The notes under the pieces are model-generated. The model saw nothing but the letters and a program-made list of their open reading frames with translations. It did not search any database and was not told the DNA's origin. Position numbers and translations under genes: made by a program. A stretch of DNA of 55,388 nt from the NCBI GenBank assembly GCA_002696735.1, contig NZSL01000007.1:148839-204226 (forward strand), in the 5' to 3' direction. Numbering within the stretch: the stretch's first letter is position 1; each line of letters begins with the position of its first letter. The stretch comes from Methylophaga sp. (GTDB lineage: Bacteria > Pseudomonadota > Gammaproteobacteria > Nitrosococcales > Methylophagaceae). Positions 1-8,506 of the stretch are shown here, piece by piece.

Positions 1-27
1 TTAAATCAATCACTAAAAGTGTAAATC

Positions 28-411
28 TCACATCAAATCTAACGCATATTTCTTTAATAAGGCTAATGGAACAATCTCTGTTGCCCGCTGATGAGTACTG
101 GCAAGCACGACTTTGGGCGCTACATCATGTTGTTCTGCCTCCAGCCAGCGCTGAGCACACAGACACCACCGATTACCTGGCTTTAACCCGGGAAAATCAA
201 AATCCGAAACAGGGGTGCTTAAATCATTGCCACGAAACCTTGAAAACTCAAGAAACGCCTGAGTTACTTCAACACAAACCGTATGTGAGCCAAAATCCTG
301 ATCATTGGTATTACAACATCCATCGCGGAAAAAGCCAGTGAGCGGATCATGACTGCAACTTTGTAACGGTTCACCAAGAACATTTAATGCAGGGTTGATT
401 TCCAGTTCCAT
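28..411 (-). CDS. DUF2237 family protein
   Basis: A 127-residue protein that I recognise as DUF2237: the N-terminal block around residues 11-32 (NVLGEPLQSC, DPLTGFFRDGCCN), then GSHTVC, FLEFSRFRGNDLS and FPGLKPGNRWCLCAQRW. The full family length is present. The several conserved cysteines suggest metal or thiol chemistry, but the family has no established function that I know of. It begins 2 bases after the stop of the pterin dehydratase gene and has only a weak ribosome site of its own, so it is probably translationally coupled to it. Confidence 0.85.
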   Translation of the reverse strand: MELEINPALNVLGEPLQSCSHDPLTGFFRDGCCNTNDQDFGSHTVCVEVTQAFLEFSRFRGNDLSTPVSDFDFPGLKPGNRWCLCAQRWLEAEQHDVAPKVVLASTHQRATEIVPLALLKKYALDLM

Positions 412-413
412 AA

Positions 414-800
414 TTAATCGTATTTAATATATTTAAAACGGGCATCATCGGGCGTACCAACAAGAGCACCACCTTCAATCAGGCCTGGCTGCCACATAAC
501 GACTTCTTCGATTTTTCTCGCTAGCTCAAAATCTTTATCAGTAATGCCTTTGGCAGCATGATTGGTGAGCTTAACGATAACGAAAGCATAGGAAACAGTG
601 AGGTCAGGGTGGTGGAAGGCGGCTTCTGCCAAGTGTCCGACTGTATTAACGACCATTAAAGTGGATTTCCAACCGCTGGTTTTATATTTACGGCGGATCC
701 AGCCATTCTCGAGATACCAGTTAGGTAACTCAGCCTTGAGCCGTTGTTCGACTTCAGCATCGGAATAGGTTTTCTCGTTTTCAGTTTCTCTCCAGCTCAT
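414..800 (-). CDS. phhB: pterin-4a-carbinolamine dehydratase (4a-hydroxytetrahydrobiopterin dehydratase)
   Basis: A 128-residue cytosolic enzyme that dehydrates 4a-hydroxytetrahydropterin so that the pterin cofactor of aromatic amino acid hydroxylases can be recycled. The family signature is clear in the middle of the protein: EAAFHHPDLTVSYAFVIVKL, then TNHAAKGITDKDFELARKIE, with the catalytic histidines in HHP and NH. The length is slightly over the usual ~110 residues because of an N-terminal extension. ATG at 800 is preceded by AGGAA seven bases upstream. No pterin-dependent hydroxylase is visible nearby, so the partner must lie elsewhere or the protein has another role. Confidence 0.9.
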   Translation of the reverse strand: MSWRETENEKTYSDAEVEQRLKAELPNWYLENGWIRRKYKTSGWKSTLMVVNTVGHLAEAAFHHPDLTVSYAFVIVKLTNHAAKGITDKDFELARKIEEVVMWQPGLIEGGALVGTPDDARFKYIKYD

Positions 801-1033
801 ATTAATTTCCTCATTATTTTATAAACCAACTAATAAGAGAGTCAGTGTAAAGCAATATTAAGTTTCACACTCACTACAGAATTGTTTGGATGGTGCTTAA
901 TCTAGGTTAGGACCAACATAGAAACATCGCTTTTTGGTCTGAAAATGTACGAGGTAAGCCAAATCGGATAGGGTTACCGAAATTAAGTTGCTAAGTACTC
1001 ACATTCGTTATTGAACTTGTTAATCGATATGCA

Positions 1034-1061
1034 ATTTAACATAATATACATTATACGAACT
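1034..1061 (-). other. dif: dif site (XerCD chromosome dimer resolution site)
   Basis: Read on the minus strand the 28 bases are AGTTCGTATAA, then the 6-base centre TGTATA, then TTATGTTAAAT. The XerD arm and the centre are identical to Escherichia coli dif, and the XerC arm differs at three positions, giving 25 of 28 identical. This is the normal place for XerC/XerD to resolve chromosome dimers under FtsK control, so the replication terminus lies here. A dif-like copy carried by an integrated element is the alternative, but I found no second copy in the window. Confidence 0.82.
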
Positions 1062-1194
1062 TATGAAATGACAAGAATTCGAGATAAGCCATGCTCAAAA
1101 AACAGTTTCCAGTTAACTTCAGATAATATGTGTTATGACTAAAGATTGGTTTTCTAAGATCGTTCAAAATTTAAAATCTGAGCGTTTTCACGAT

Positions 1195-1271
1195 ACAAAC
1201 CCCACAAGATTTTAAATTCTGCATGGTTGGTAATTTGGTTAGTCAAGAAATTTAGATGTTCTCAGATTCTT
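1195..1271. repeat. dispersed ~75-bp repeat, copy 1
   Basis: The first 41 bases (1195-1235) match copy 2 at 5686-5726 in 38 of 41 positions, with the first 29 identical. A second block, AGATGTTCTCAGATT, follows about 43 bases after the AAGATTTT core; copy 3 at 8404-8477 keeps both blocks at 42 bases. It lies about 100 bases after the stop of the P-type ATPase gene, in the same orientation relative to that gene as the other copies. Confidence 0.7.
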
Positions 1272-1366
1272 AATATCGTCATACAGCTTTTCTCGTTTTA
1301 AGTGTGTCCTTCATGGCCGAAAAATATAGATAATTGAAATGATTATCACTTGCTCAACAACTATCC

Positions 1367-3829
1367 TCAATTGAACTTTCCTCGCCACACTATCAGCGAT
1401 ATAAATGCAGCTGCAGAAATACAAATCAACAAATCAGTTATATGCAGAGGTGACATGTGAAATACCGCTGAGACTGATGGTATTTGTACTATCACTATGC
1501 TGACGAATATTGTTGTTGCAACAATAATTTTTGAAGCCATGCTGGACAATTCACTCAAAGTGATTGTTACTGCAACGCTAGTAGCTATGAGCATGACCAT
1601 TGCCATTGCTCTCGCATGGTTGACGTCATTATTACTCCCAAGGCTGAATAAATAGGCAACAAATAGCATCAATGTCGTAACTAGACCAGCACTGAAAATA
1701 GTGACCCAGTGCCTTTTAGCAAAGAATGTTTCATTTTCAACACGATGAGTCTCGGACAGTTTTTTCCCAAGGGGCATTTCCTGAAATACCAACAAGGCAG
1801 TTGGATGAATAATCAGCTCTAACCAGACTATGTGTAAAGGTAAATAGAGAAGAGGGAAACCGAAAAGCGGAATGATTGCTGCTGTTATAACCAATGGGAT
1901 ATGAATGATTAGGAGGTAAGCAAAACTGAGCTGAAGATTTTTGAACAGTTGACGACCAGCGAGAATTGCATGGGTGATAGTTCGAAAATTGTCATCCAGC
2001 AGAACTACTGACGCCGACTCACGAGCACTTCGAGTTCCTCGCTCTCCCATGGCGATGCCAATGTCTGCAGCTTGAAGTGCAGGAACATCATTAACCCCAT
2101 CACCGGTGACAGCCACTGTCTCTCCCATCGACTTGAGCATTGTCACGATCTCAAGCTTCTCCGATGGTACTGCGCGAGCAACAACGTCAATGTCTTTGAG
2201 CTGCTCAGGATGAGATTTCAAAATACTTTTCAGTTCATCAGCATTGATAATAGTAAGTGTCTTCCCTCCCCCTAAGCCAATTTCGTTGGCAACGGCTCTG
2301 GCTGTTAGTTGGTGATCTCCTGTAATCATCAATACATGAATATGACTGTGTAAGCATTCTTGGATGGCATCAGAAACGCCTTTGCGAACTGGGTCTTCAA
2401 AAGCCAACAAGCCGGCAAATTCATAATTTATTTCAGGCTCAGCATCGTGCCAGGATGACAAACTCATAATCAGGCTTGCACAACCAATGACCTTATGTCC
2501 AGTCATGGCAAGTTCACTAACCTGATTATTCCAATCTGCAAGCTCCTGTTCGCTGAGAGTACACATCTTGAGAATCGTCTCAGGGGCACCTTTTACGCAT
2601 ACTTTTAGAGTTTCGCTATCCCATTTGTAGATGGCGGTTTCTCGTTTGCGATCCTCCGTGAAGGGAAAGGTAGCCATAGCGGAGCCAAAATCTTGCTCGG
2701 ACGGACTGCGCTGTAATATCTCAAAATCCAGTGGGTCATGGGTTTCACTTCGTGACGCACCTGCAGCAGTTTTGAGCAGGTCTGTTTCACTGGCCTCTTT
2801 AGCCGGGAAACAGTGAACAAGTTTGAGCTTGCCTTCTGTTAGCGTACCGGTCTTGTCTGAGCAAATATAGGTGATGCGTCCAATATTCTCCACCGCTACA
2901 GCACGCCGTACTAGCGCGCCACGTTGAGCCAAGCGATAAATACCCACTCCAAGAAAAAAAGTAAAAACAACGGGGAACTCCTCAGGGAGTGCTGCCACTG
3001 CTAAAACCAGTGCACTCATAAGCGCATCCAGGTAACCAAAGCCTTGATATAGTCTTACCAAAGCAAGAAGAAGGCAAAGAAGTGTCGCGGCAATAATCAA
3101 TATGCCTACAAGATGGGCTATGGCTTTCTGTAGCTGGGTCCTTTCATTACGGCTTTGTACAACCGACCTGACAATTTCGCCATAAAGTGTTTCGCAGCCA
3201 GTAAAAATAACACGTACTTTGGCGCTTCCTGTCAGTAGCCTGGTTCCAGCATAGACCCAATGAACTGAATCTACCGAATTTTGCGTCGTTTCTGGATCTA
3301 ATCTTGGTATGGGCTGCTTGCGTAAAGGAAACGATTCGCCGGTAATTACTGATTCATCAAATTGTGAAACTTCAGCGCTTAGTAGAACCCCATCCGCAGG
3401 AATATAGTCTCCAGCTGTTAACAAAACGAGATCGCCGGGTACGATCTCAGCCGTTGTTATCTGCATACTGGAGCCATCACGTATCACATGTGCAGTTGCA
3501 GCTAGTCGATTTTTGAGGCCTTGAGAGGAGGTTTGTGTTCGTCGATGTAAGTAAAAATCCATTCCAATCAAGGGGATTATTGCTGCAAAGAGTACGAAAG
3601 ATTCGACAAATTCGCCCAATGACAAGAATAGAATTGAAGTTGCTACCAGAAACCAAAGCATCGGATCACGTAGTGTGTCTTGCAGTGCTATCAGTAATGG
3701 CGAAGCCGATGTGTCGATTATGTCATTAGGCCCGTATTTCTTGAACCGAAGCGCCGCCTCTGCCTTTGATAAACCTTGATTGTTACTTAATATGCCCTGC
3801 AAACGATCCATGGGTACGTACCGATGCAT
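1367..3829 (-). CDS. P-type cation-transporting ATPase (PEEFP clade)
   Basis: An 820-residue inner-membrane pump that couples ATP hydrolysis to cation transport through an aspartyl-phosphate. Visible parts are an N-terminal cation-ATPase domain, TGES in the actuator (163-166), the phosphorylated Asp325 in DKTGTLT, KGAPE in the nucleotide-binding domain, and TGDGVND in the hinge. TM4 carries PEEFP (282-286) where Ca2+ pumps have PEGLP, so the ion site differs from textbook P2A pumps and I do not assign a substrate. No N-terminal CxxC metal domain and no CPC motif, so it is not a heavy-metal P1B pump. ATG at 3829 has AAGGGA upstream. It sits in the accessory stretch next to dif. Confidence 0.85.
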   Translation of the reverse strand: MHRYVPMDRLQGILSNNQGLSKAEAALRFKKYGPNDIIDTSASPLLIALQDTLRDPMLWFLVATSILFLSLGEFVESFVLFAAIIPLIGMDFYLHRRTQTSSQGLKNRLAATAHVIRDGSSMQITTAEIVPGDLVLLTAGDYIPADGVLLSAEVSQFDESVITGESFPLRKQPIPRLDPETTQNSVDSVHWVYAGTRLLTGSAKVRVIFTGCETLYGEIVRSVVQSRNERTQLQKAIAHLVGILIIAATLLCLLLALVRLYQGFGYLDALMSALVLAVAALPEEFPVVFTFFLGVGIYRLAQRGALVRRAVAVENIGRITYICSDKTGTLTEGKLKLVHCFPAKEASETDLLKTAAGASRSETHDPLDFEILQRSPSEQDFGSAMATFPFTEDRKRETAIYKWDSETLKVCVKGAPETILKMCTLSEQELADWNNQVSELAMTGHKVIGCASLIMSLSSWHDAEPEINYEFAGLLAFEDPVRKGVSDAIQECLHSHIHVLMITGDHQLTARAVANEIGLGGGKTLTIINADELKSILKSHPEQLKDIDVVARAVPSEKLEIVTMLKSMGETVAVTGDGVNDVPALQAADIGIAMGERGTRSARESASVVLLDDNFRTITHAILAGRQLFKNLQLSFAYLLIIHIPLVITAAIIPLFGFPLLYLPLHIVWLELIIHPTALLVFQEMPLGKKLSETHRVENETFFAKRHWVTIFSAGLVTTLMLFVAYLFSLGSNNDVNHARAMAMVMLIATSVAVTITLSELSSMASKIIVATTIFVSIVIVQIPSVSAVFHMSPLHITDLLICISAAAFISLIVWRGKFN

Positions 3830-3873
3830 GATTTATTCCCTTGATTCAGTGAGAATGGTTTCTTAGAAGGCCA

Positions 3874-4125
3874 TCAAAGATGATAATAAATTTGGTTGAA
3901 TAGCCAAACAGCCAAACCTATAAATATTGACCAGAAACAGAGCCCTTTAAAATACCCCATCAAACTCAAAGACCATGATCTATTTCCGTCATTCATTGCT
4001 GGTAAGCCCCCAGAAGCTATCTTGAGAAGCTCTGGCGACATTAGTACAAGAAGCGTAACAACGCCACCAATTATGAGGATTGTCAGAGCCGCAGCCAGTA
4101 TGAATTTATAGTTATGTAATTTCAT
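3874..4125 (-). CDS. small two-helix membrane protein, unknown function
   Basis: About 83 residues with two hydrophobic segments (roughly residues 8-30 and 57-77) joined by a short polar loop. The start is taken at the second ATG (4125), because GGAGG lies seven bases before it and overlaps the codons of the longer reading that starts at 4140. It ends 45 bases before the P-type ATPase start on the same strand and may be co-transcribed with it, perhaps as an accessory subunit; that link rests on position only. I do not recognise the family. Confidence 0.6.
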   Translation of the reverse strand: MKLHNYKFILAAALTILIIGGVVTLLVLMSPELLKIASGGLPAMNDGNRSWSLSLMGYFKGLCFWSIFIGLAVWLFNQIYYHL

Positions 4126-4310
4126 AGTGGGTTCCTCCATCCACCATTAATCCAATTGCTGATGGTCATTTTTAAAAAAATACAAATATGCCCACTAATA
4201 ATAGTTATACCCCATAATTACTCTCATAGATTTTCGTAATCAACAATATGATTGCAGTACGTTTTCTATCTGTTCCTGTCGATCAACACTATTGAATGGG
4301 CAACATAATC

Positions 4311-4800
4311 CTACCTCAGGAAAATATCTCTATGTTGCAGATTACTAGTGATAACTATTTCCTCACCGATAACCATTAGCACTTTGGATAAAATGCTTGT
4401 AATTTCAATTATTTCCCAACATTGACAATATGTGTGATGTGGCCTACTGGCAATCGATATGGGAAGTAAACAAAAACCAATAGATGAGGCGATCTTGATT
4501 GCGCCCCTCTTTATCTCATGCACGGGTCGCATTGATCCATTAAAAGCAAAGACATCAACATTATGTGATGTCAATTCTGGTTCGATTATTTTATAAGGTA
4601 ATGATTTACTATCTTTAGGGAATAAAATTGGTGAATAACCAAAACGACGAATCAGCTCAGCGATACCGAGCCTCGAAATAAGTCTTTTTTAACAATGCAG
4701 GCAATATAGTCCTTTAGAAGGAATATATTTCCCATGCCAAAACAACATTAAAGCTTGTAGTCGCAACTCAATAACTATTTCTAACTTTTTGCAAATGCGA
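4311..4800 (-). pseudogene. decayed DUF374-like lysophospholipid acyltransferase
   Basis: Reading the minus strand in one frame gives LMLFWHGKYIP near 4731-4760, an in-frame TAA at 4689-4691 beside a run of six A, then LISRLGIAELIRRFG, and finally FNGSMRPVHEIKRGAIKIAS with LLPISIASRP (4311-4574). These blocks follow the order of DUF374 acyltransferases: FWHG, a loop with LIxRFG, then GPRGPxxxVKPGAI with PVxVA. The family's SRSRDG and GPRGP signatures are eroded and the frame is interrupted, so I call it a remnant. The open part from 4574 could still yield an 87-residue fragment. Similarity is judged by eye. Confidence 0.45.
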
Positions 4801-4838
4801 GCCACGATGACGGGCCGAGAATAGAGAATTTGCTTGGG

Positions 4839-5321
4839 TCATTGCATTTCACTTTGAGCACTATCCTTCTTTTCAGATAATGGGTCAGACTTTGATTTGT
4901 TTTCAATCCTAAAAATAGGAGATTTAAGAAGTTGTTCCGAAACCTCATAAACCAAGATCTTTTCTATTTTATGGTTGTCATAATCACAAAGCTTCGACTC
5001 TGAGTCCGGATTTCTGCTCAGACAGGAATTCAGATGAAGGTAGAATTTAAAAACAACGACATGCTCGCTTTCATGCTCGGTAAATACTACATATTCAATA
5101 AGCTCGGGCATCATGGTTTCCACGACTACGGGACGATGTTTAATATCAAGAGAAACTCCCAACACTATTATGGATAGCTGATCATCATCAAATCTCAAAG
5201 AGCCAACTGGATTTTCCTCTTGTCCATGGTGCTTCCTGAGTTCTAGCATGAATTCCTTATGCCTTTCTCTTAGCCGTTTTAAATTTTCAGCTGCTTTTTC
5301 TATATTAATAACATTGCTCAT
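4839..5321 (-). CDS. hypothetical protein
   Basis: 160 residues with no signal peptide and no membrane helix. The N-terminus (about 1-32) is charged and helical and could form a short coiled coil; the middle is beta-rich (RPVVVETMMPELIEYVVF, HVVVFKFYLHL); the tail is polar and probably disordered. I do not recognise a family. The start is well supported by AGGAG six bases before ATG at 5321. Its stop leads straight into the decayed acyltransferase frame, and both lie between two copies of a dispersed repeat, so it is probably accessory DNA. Confidence 0.6.
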   Translation of the reverse strand: MSNVINIEKAAENLKRLRERHKEFMLELRKHHGQEENPVGSLRFDDDQLSIIVLGVSLDIKHRPVVVETMMPELIEYVVFTEHESEHVVVFKFYLHLNSCLSRNPDSESKLCDYDNHKIEKILVYEVSEQLLKSPIFRIENKSKSDPLSEKKDSAQSEMQ

Positions 5322-5806
5322 ATGAAACTCCTATTCAACTTTACGATTTACCGTAGCATAGGCGTATCAGCCTTAGTGGCTTATTAAATTTACATTTTAA
5401 GATGAAATACTTTACAAAACTTCACCTAGACAGGAAGTTGTATCCGTATTTTTAGAGATTCATATGAGCACATCTCTAGTAGATCACACATCAATTTAAA
5501 GATGACTTTTAAAAACCACCTTTGTATTGTTGCAGCATAAGACATACTTTTAATACAAATCTCGGCATAAGCTCGACATTCACAGCCAATAATCAGACTG
5601 ATATTTACTACCATAAAAAATATGTATTTAATTAAATCAATAGATTAAGTCGGTGCAAGTGGACATGCTTTTACTGAGAATGACAACAAACCCCACAAGA
5701 TTTTAAATTCTGCACGGCTTGTAATTCATTGACTCCAGATATTCAGATTGTCTAAATGGAATCTTTTTTCACATTACAAAATATATATTGCTACCTACCA
5801 TTGAAA
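5322..5806. other. 485-base intergenic region
   Basis: AT-rich stretch between the orphan gene and the SDR gene. It contains copy 2 of the dispersed repeat (5686-5755) and the upstream region of the orphan gene. The longest open frame here (5426-5614, minus) has no ribosome site and a cysteine-rich, low-complexity translation, so I do not treat it as a gene. Confidence 0.5.
5686..5755. repeat. dispersed ~75-bp repeat, copy 2
   Basis: 38 of 41 bases match copy 1 (1195-1235), then a shortened second block AGATATTCAGATT replaces AGATGTTCTCAGATT with a two-base loss. It lies about 50 bases after the stop of the SDR gene. Copies 1 and 2 enclose the P-type ATPase, the small membrane protein, the decayed acyltransferase and the orphan gene as direct repeats. 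Confidence 0.7.
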
Positions 5807-6865
5807 TCATGGAATAATCTTTTCAGCACGTAAACGATCAAACAGGTCAAAAAAAGCAGCTTTTGTTTCGCGGAAATGATCGAAACCGAAATCGCGTGTC
5901 TTAGTCGTATCGTTGACGCACTCTTGATCCCGCCCCAGGTCTGCATCGGTATGCCACCAGGAAGCCAGTTTGCTAATGTCCGACTCAACCAAATCATGCT
6001 TTTTAGCAATTTCGCGCCAGGTTGTATCGGCCCCATTCATCTGAGTTTCTAGTGGCTGTGGTGTTTCAGGGCAATCCGCGACTTCAAGACCAAAATACTC
6101 GCCGATTTCACGCCACATGCGTCTCCAGCGAAAAACATCGCCGTTAACCGTATTAAAAGCCTGATTTGCTGCGCCTGGAGTTGTTGCGGTCCACTCCATC
6201 TGGCGTGCCAGAACTAATGCATCGGTCATATCGGTTAGCGCATTCCACTGAATTTGCGAACCTGGAAATACGAATGGTTTGTCTTTTGCCCTGCAGATCG
6301 TGGCATAGACTGCAAGCGTTGTCCCCATGTTCATAGCGTTACCTCGGGCGTAGCCGATCACTGTGTGTGGACGATGCACATTCCAGGAAAAGCCTTGACG
6401 CCGGGCGGTTTCGAACAACACATCTTCAAGCGCATAGTAAAAGTTGTCGCCGGGGACTCGTGGTTCGGATTCGCGAAACGGTGTCTCAGTGCGACCGCTA
6501 CCATATGCTTCGAATGAACCGAGATATTGTTTGGTCCCGGTTACTAGTGATGCGTGTTGTAGGTCGGCATCTTCAAGCGCTGAGAAAAGATTACGCATCA
6601 TGCCACTGTTGGCCTCAATGTTAGCCTTCTCATTATCGCGACGTATCCATGTGCAGTAGAAAACATGAGTGATCGGCAGACCGGCTAATGCCTCTCGGGT
6701 AGCCGAATCATCCAGCAGATCTACAGTTACCGGAATCACGCCGCTCTGTTCAGTCGCGTGCCGTGAAAGACCAAATACCGTCCATCCGCTGGCAACCAAA
6801 TATGAAGCCAGATTACCGCCGGTTATCCCGGTGGCGCCAACGACTAGTGCAGTACCTTTCCGCAT
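5807..6865 (-). CDS. NAD(P)-dependent SDR oxidoreductase, PRISE-like
   Basis: About 352 residues. An N-terminal Rossmann motif GATGITGGNLA is followed by the pair THVFYCTW and NFYYALEDVLFE, the modified active site of the PRISE (progesterone 5-beta-reductase/iridoid synthase-like) group of extended SDRs, which reduce activated double bonds in plants. The bacterial substrate is unknown. Start at 6865 is chosen because AAGGAG lies eight bases before that ATG; a longer frame reaches 6931 without a site. Base composition is GC-richer than the flanks, as for the dehydrogenase upstream, which suggests joint acquisition. Confidence 0.8.
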   Translation of the reverse strand: MRKGTALVVGATGITGGNLASYLVASGWTVFGLSRHATEQSGVIPVTVDLLDDSATREALAGLPITHVFYCTWIRRDNEKANIEANSGMMRNLFSALEDADLQHASLVTGTKQYLGSFEAYGSGRTETPFRESEPRVPGDNFYYALEDVLFETARRQGFSWNVHRPHTVIGYARGNAMNMGTTLAVYATICRAKDKPFVFPGSQIQWNALTDMTDALVLARQMEWTATTPGAANQAFNTVNGDVFRWRRMWREIGEYFGLEVADCPETPQPLETQMNGADTTWREIAKKHDLVESDISKLASWWHTDADLGRDQECVNDTTKTRDFGFDHFRETKAAFFDLFDRLRAEKIIP

Positions 6866-6938
6866 GAGTATGTCTCCTTTCGGGAATGGGGTCAGCCCAG
6901 ATAAGTCGCTTACAGGACTCATTCCAGCCATTTATAGG

Positions 6939-6962
6939 ATAAAGTCCCTAAAGGGACTTTAT
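6939..6962. repeat. perfect inverted repeat upstream of the SDR gene
   Basis: Arms ATAAAGTCCC and GGGACTTTAT, ten bases each, around TAAA. There is no T-run on either side, and it lies 74-97 bases before the SDR start and well after the dehydrogenase stop. An operator for a dimeric regulator fits better than a terminator, but no regulator gene is adjacent. The 261-base gap 6866-7126 holds nothing else I can name. Confidence 0.5.
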
Positions 6963-7126
6963 TATTCGAAATTTTGATTTGAATAGAGAAAAACGTGACA
7001 TATTTTCCCTAATTAAATGGCTTGAGAGCTACTTCATTCAATACGATACAGCAATTTAAATCGGCAGAAACTGCTTATGAAAATGAAGCACCTATTTTAG
7101 TAACAATTTAGCAGATAGCTTGGCAG

Positions 7127-8305
7127 TCAAGGGGTCAGAACGACCTTGATACAGCCTTCCTCATGTTTCTGAAATAATTCATAGCCGCGAGGCGCATCGG
7201 CAAGTGCTAAACGGTGGGTAATAATCTGTGAAAGATCGCTCCCACCCTCTTCTACATGCTTTAATAATGGCTCTAGGTAACGTTGCATGTGGGTCTGCCC
7301 AGTCTTGATAGTGAGCCCTTTGTTCATCACTGCGCCCATCGGAAACATATTCACGAATCCGACATACACCCCCGGTATCGATAGCGAACCGCCCTTCCTA
7401 CAGCACTTGGCGATTTGTTGCAGCACATATGGATTTGGAACCCCTTTGACGTGGGCCAGGTCCTTCGCCGTGTCCATTATCGAATTTACAGCACCATGTC
7501 CATGTGCTTCCGCTCCAACCGCATCAATGCAGCCGTCCGGGCCACGACCACCGGTCATTTCCATCAATCGTTCGTACACTTCATCTGGATCGAAGCTGTC
7601 GATGATTTCTGCGCCGCCAAACGACTTCGCCATCGCGAGGCGTTCGGGAATGTGATCGATGGCGATAACTCTTGCAGCACCAAGCATCCAAGCACTGCGG
7701 ATCGCAAACTGGCCGACTGGACCGCAGCCCCAGATTGCGACGGTATCTCCTTTTACAATATTCGCATTCTCAGCGGCCATGTAACCGGTCGGAAATATGT
7801 CGGACAAGAACAATACTTTTTCATCCGGTAGACCGTCCGGCACTTTGATTGGACCGACATCCGCGTGAGGCACTCGCACCAGTTCTGCCTGGCCTCCAGA
7901 AAACCCGCCGGTCATGTGGCTGTAGCCGAACATTCCGCAGGTTGCATGTCCCATCTGCGCTTCAGCCAAATGCGACTTGGGATTGGAGTTATCGCAGAGA
8001 GAGTACATCTGTTTTTTGCAGAAAAAGCATTCCCCACATGCTATTGTGAAAGGAACCACTACCCGGTCTCCGACTTTCAATCTTGTCACCGCCGAACCGA
8101 TTTCAACGACTTCGCCCATAAACTCATGGCCGAGGATGTCGCCTTTTTCGAGCGTTGGCACGAGCGCGCCATACAGATGAAGGTCGGACCCACAGATCGC
8201 GGTAGCCGTAACCCTGATAATCGCGTCATGGGGATCCTGCAAAACGGGATCGTCAACGGTATCAACCCGGACGTCCTCCTTGCCGTGCCAGCAGAGTGCT
8301 TTCAT
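7127..8305 (-). CDS. zinc-dependent alcohol dehydrogenase, FdhA/formaldehyde dehydrogenase-like
   Basis: A 392-residue cytosolic medium-chain dehydrogenase. Catalytic zinc region CGSDLHLY and [15 protein letters not shown], structural zinc cysteines in [15 protein letters not shown], and NAD-binding region [18 protein letters not shown]. The long insert after the first zinc site and the C-terminal [17 protein letters not shown] resemble the glutathione-independent formaldehyde dehydrogenase/threonine dehydrogenase branch. In a methylotroph formaldehyde or short alcohols are plausible substrates, but this is not provable from sequence. ATG at 8305 has AGGAA eight bases upstream. It is GC-richer than genes on either side. 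Confidence 0.85.
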   Translation of the reverse strand: MKALCWHGKEDVRVDTVDDPVLQDPHDAIIRVTATAICGSDLHLYGALVPTLEKGDILGHEFMGEVVEIGSAVTRLKVGDRVVVPFTIACGECFFCKKQMYSLCDNSNPKSHLAEAQMGHATCGMFGYSHMTGGFSGGQAELVRVPHADVGPIKVPDGLPDEKVLFLSDIFPTGYMAAENANIVKGDTVAIWGCGPVGQFAIRSAWMLGAARVIAIDHIPERLAMAKSFGGAEIIDSFDPDEVYERLMEMTGGRGPDGCIDAVGAEAHGHGAVNSIMDTAKDLAHVKGVPNPYVLQQIAKCCRKGGSLSIPGVYVGFVNMFPMGAVMNKGLTIKTGQTHMQRYLEPLLKHVEEGGSDLSQIITHRLALADAPRGYELFQKHEEGCIKVVLTP

Positions 8306-8403
8306 ATCGTAAATTCCTAAGAGAATGTTAATAAGATTTTATTCTTGGGAATCTATTCACTCTGTTCGCAATCCAACATTACATATTATTAAGCCTTAGC
8401 GAT

Positions 8404-8477
8404 ACAATTTAAGATTTTCAATTCTGAATTATCACTTAAGCCGTTAAACACTAAATTCAGATTTTCTCAGATGTTTT
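8404..8477. repeat. dispersed ~75-bp repeat, copy 3 (degenerate)
   Basis: GATACAA, AAGATTTTCAATTCTG, then AAATTCAGATTTTCTCAGATG, which parallels GATACAA, AAGATTTTAAATTCTG and AAATTTAGATGTTCTCAGATT of copy 1 with the same spacing between blocks (42 against 43). It lies 30 bases after the cysteine desulfurase stop, again 3' of a minus-strand gene. Internal CTGAATT/AATTCAG can pair. The 201-base gap 8306-8506 holds nothing else. Confidence 0.5.
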
Positions 8478-8506
8478 ATGTAGTTTTCTGAATGACTAAT
8501 CAAAGC

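Larger units (their letters stand above)
801..1366. other. 566-base intergenic region beside dif
   Basis: AT-rich stretch without a credible gene. It holds the dif site (1034-1061) and copy 1 of a dispersed repeat (1195-1271). Just upstream of the repeat, AATTTAAAATCT near 1169 is the exact inverse of AGATTTTAAATT inside the repeat, so a 12-bp stem is possible. It also contains the promoter of the pterin dehydratase gene, which I cannot place precisely. Confidence 0.6.

Noticed and set aside
4839..5321. Functional link of the orphan gene to the P-type ATPase
   Set aside because: Only proximity supports it; a decayed gene and a long gap lie between them.
5426..5614. 62-codon open frame on the minus strand
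   Set aside because: No ribosome site, cysteine-rich low-quality translation, inside an AT-rich repeat-bearing gap.
1195..8477. Integron attC sites as explanation of the three dispersed repeats
   Set aside because: No GTTRRRY/RYYYAAC boxes at the ends, no integrase, and the flanking genes are too large and too ordinary for cassettes.
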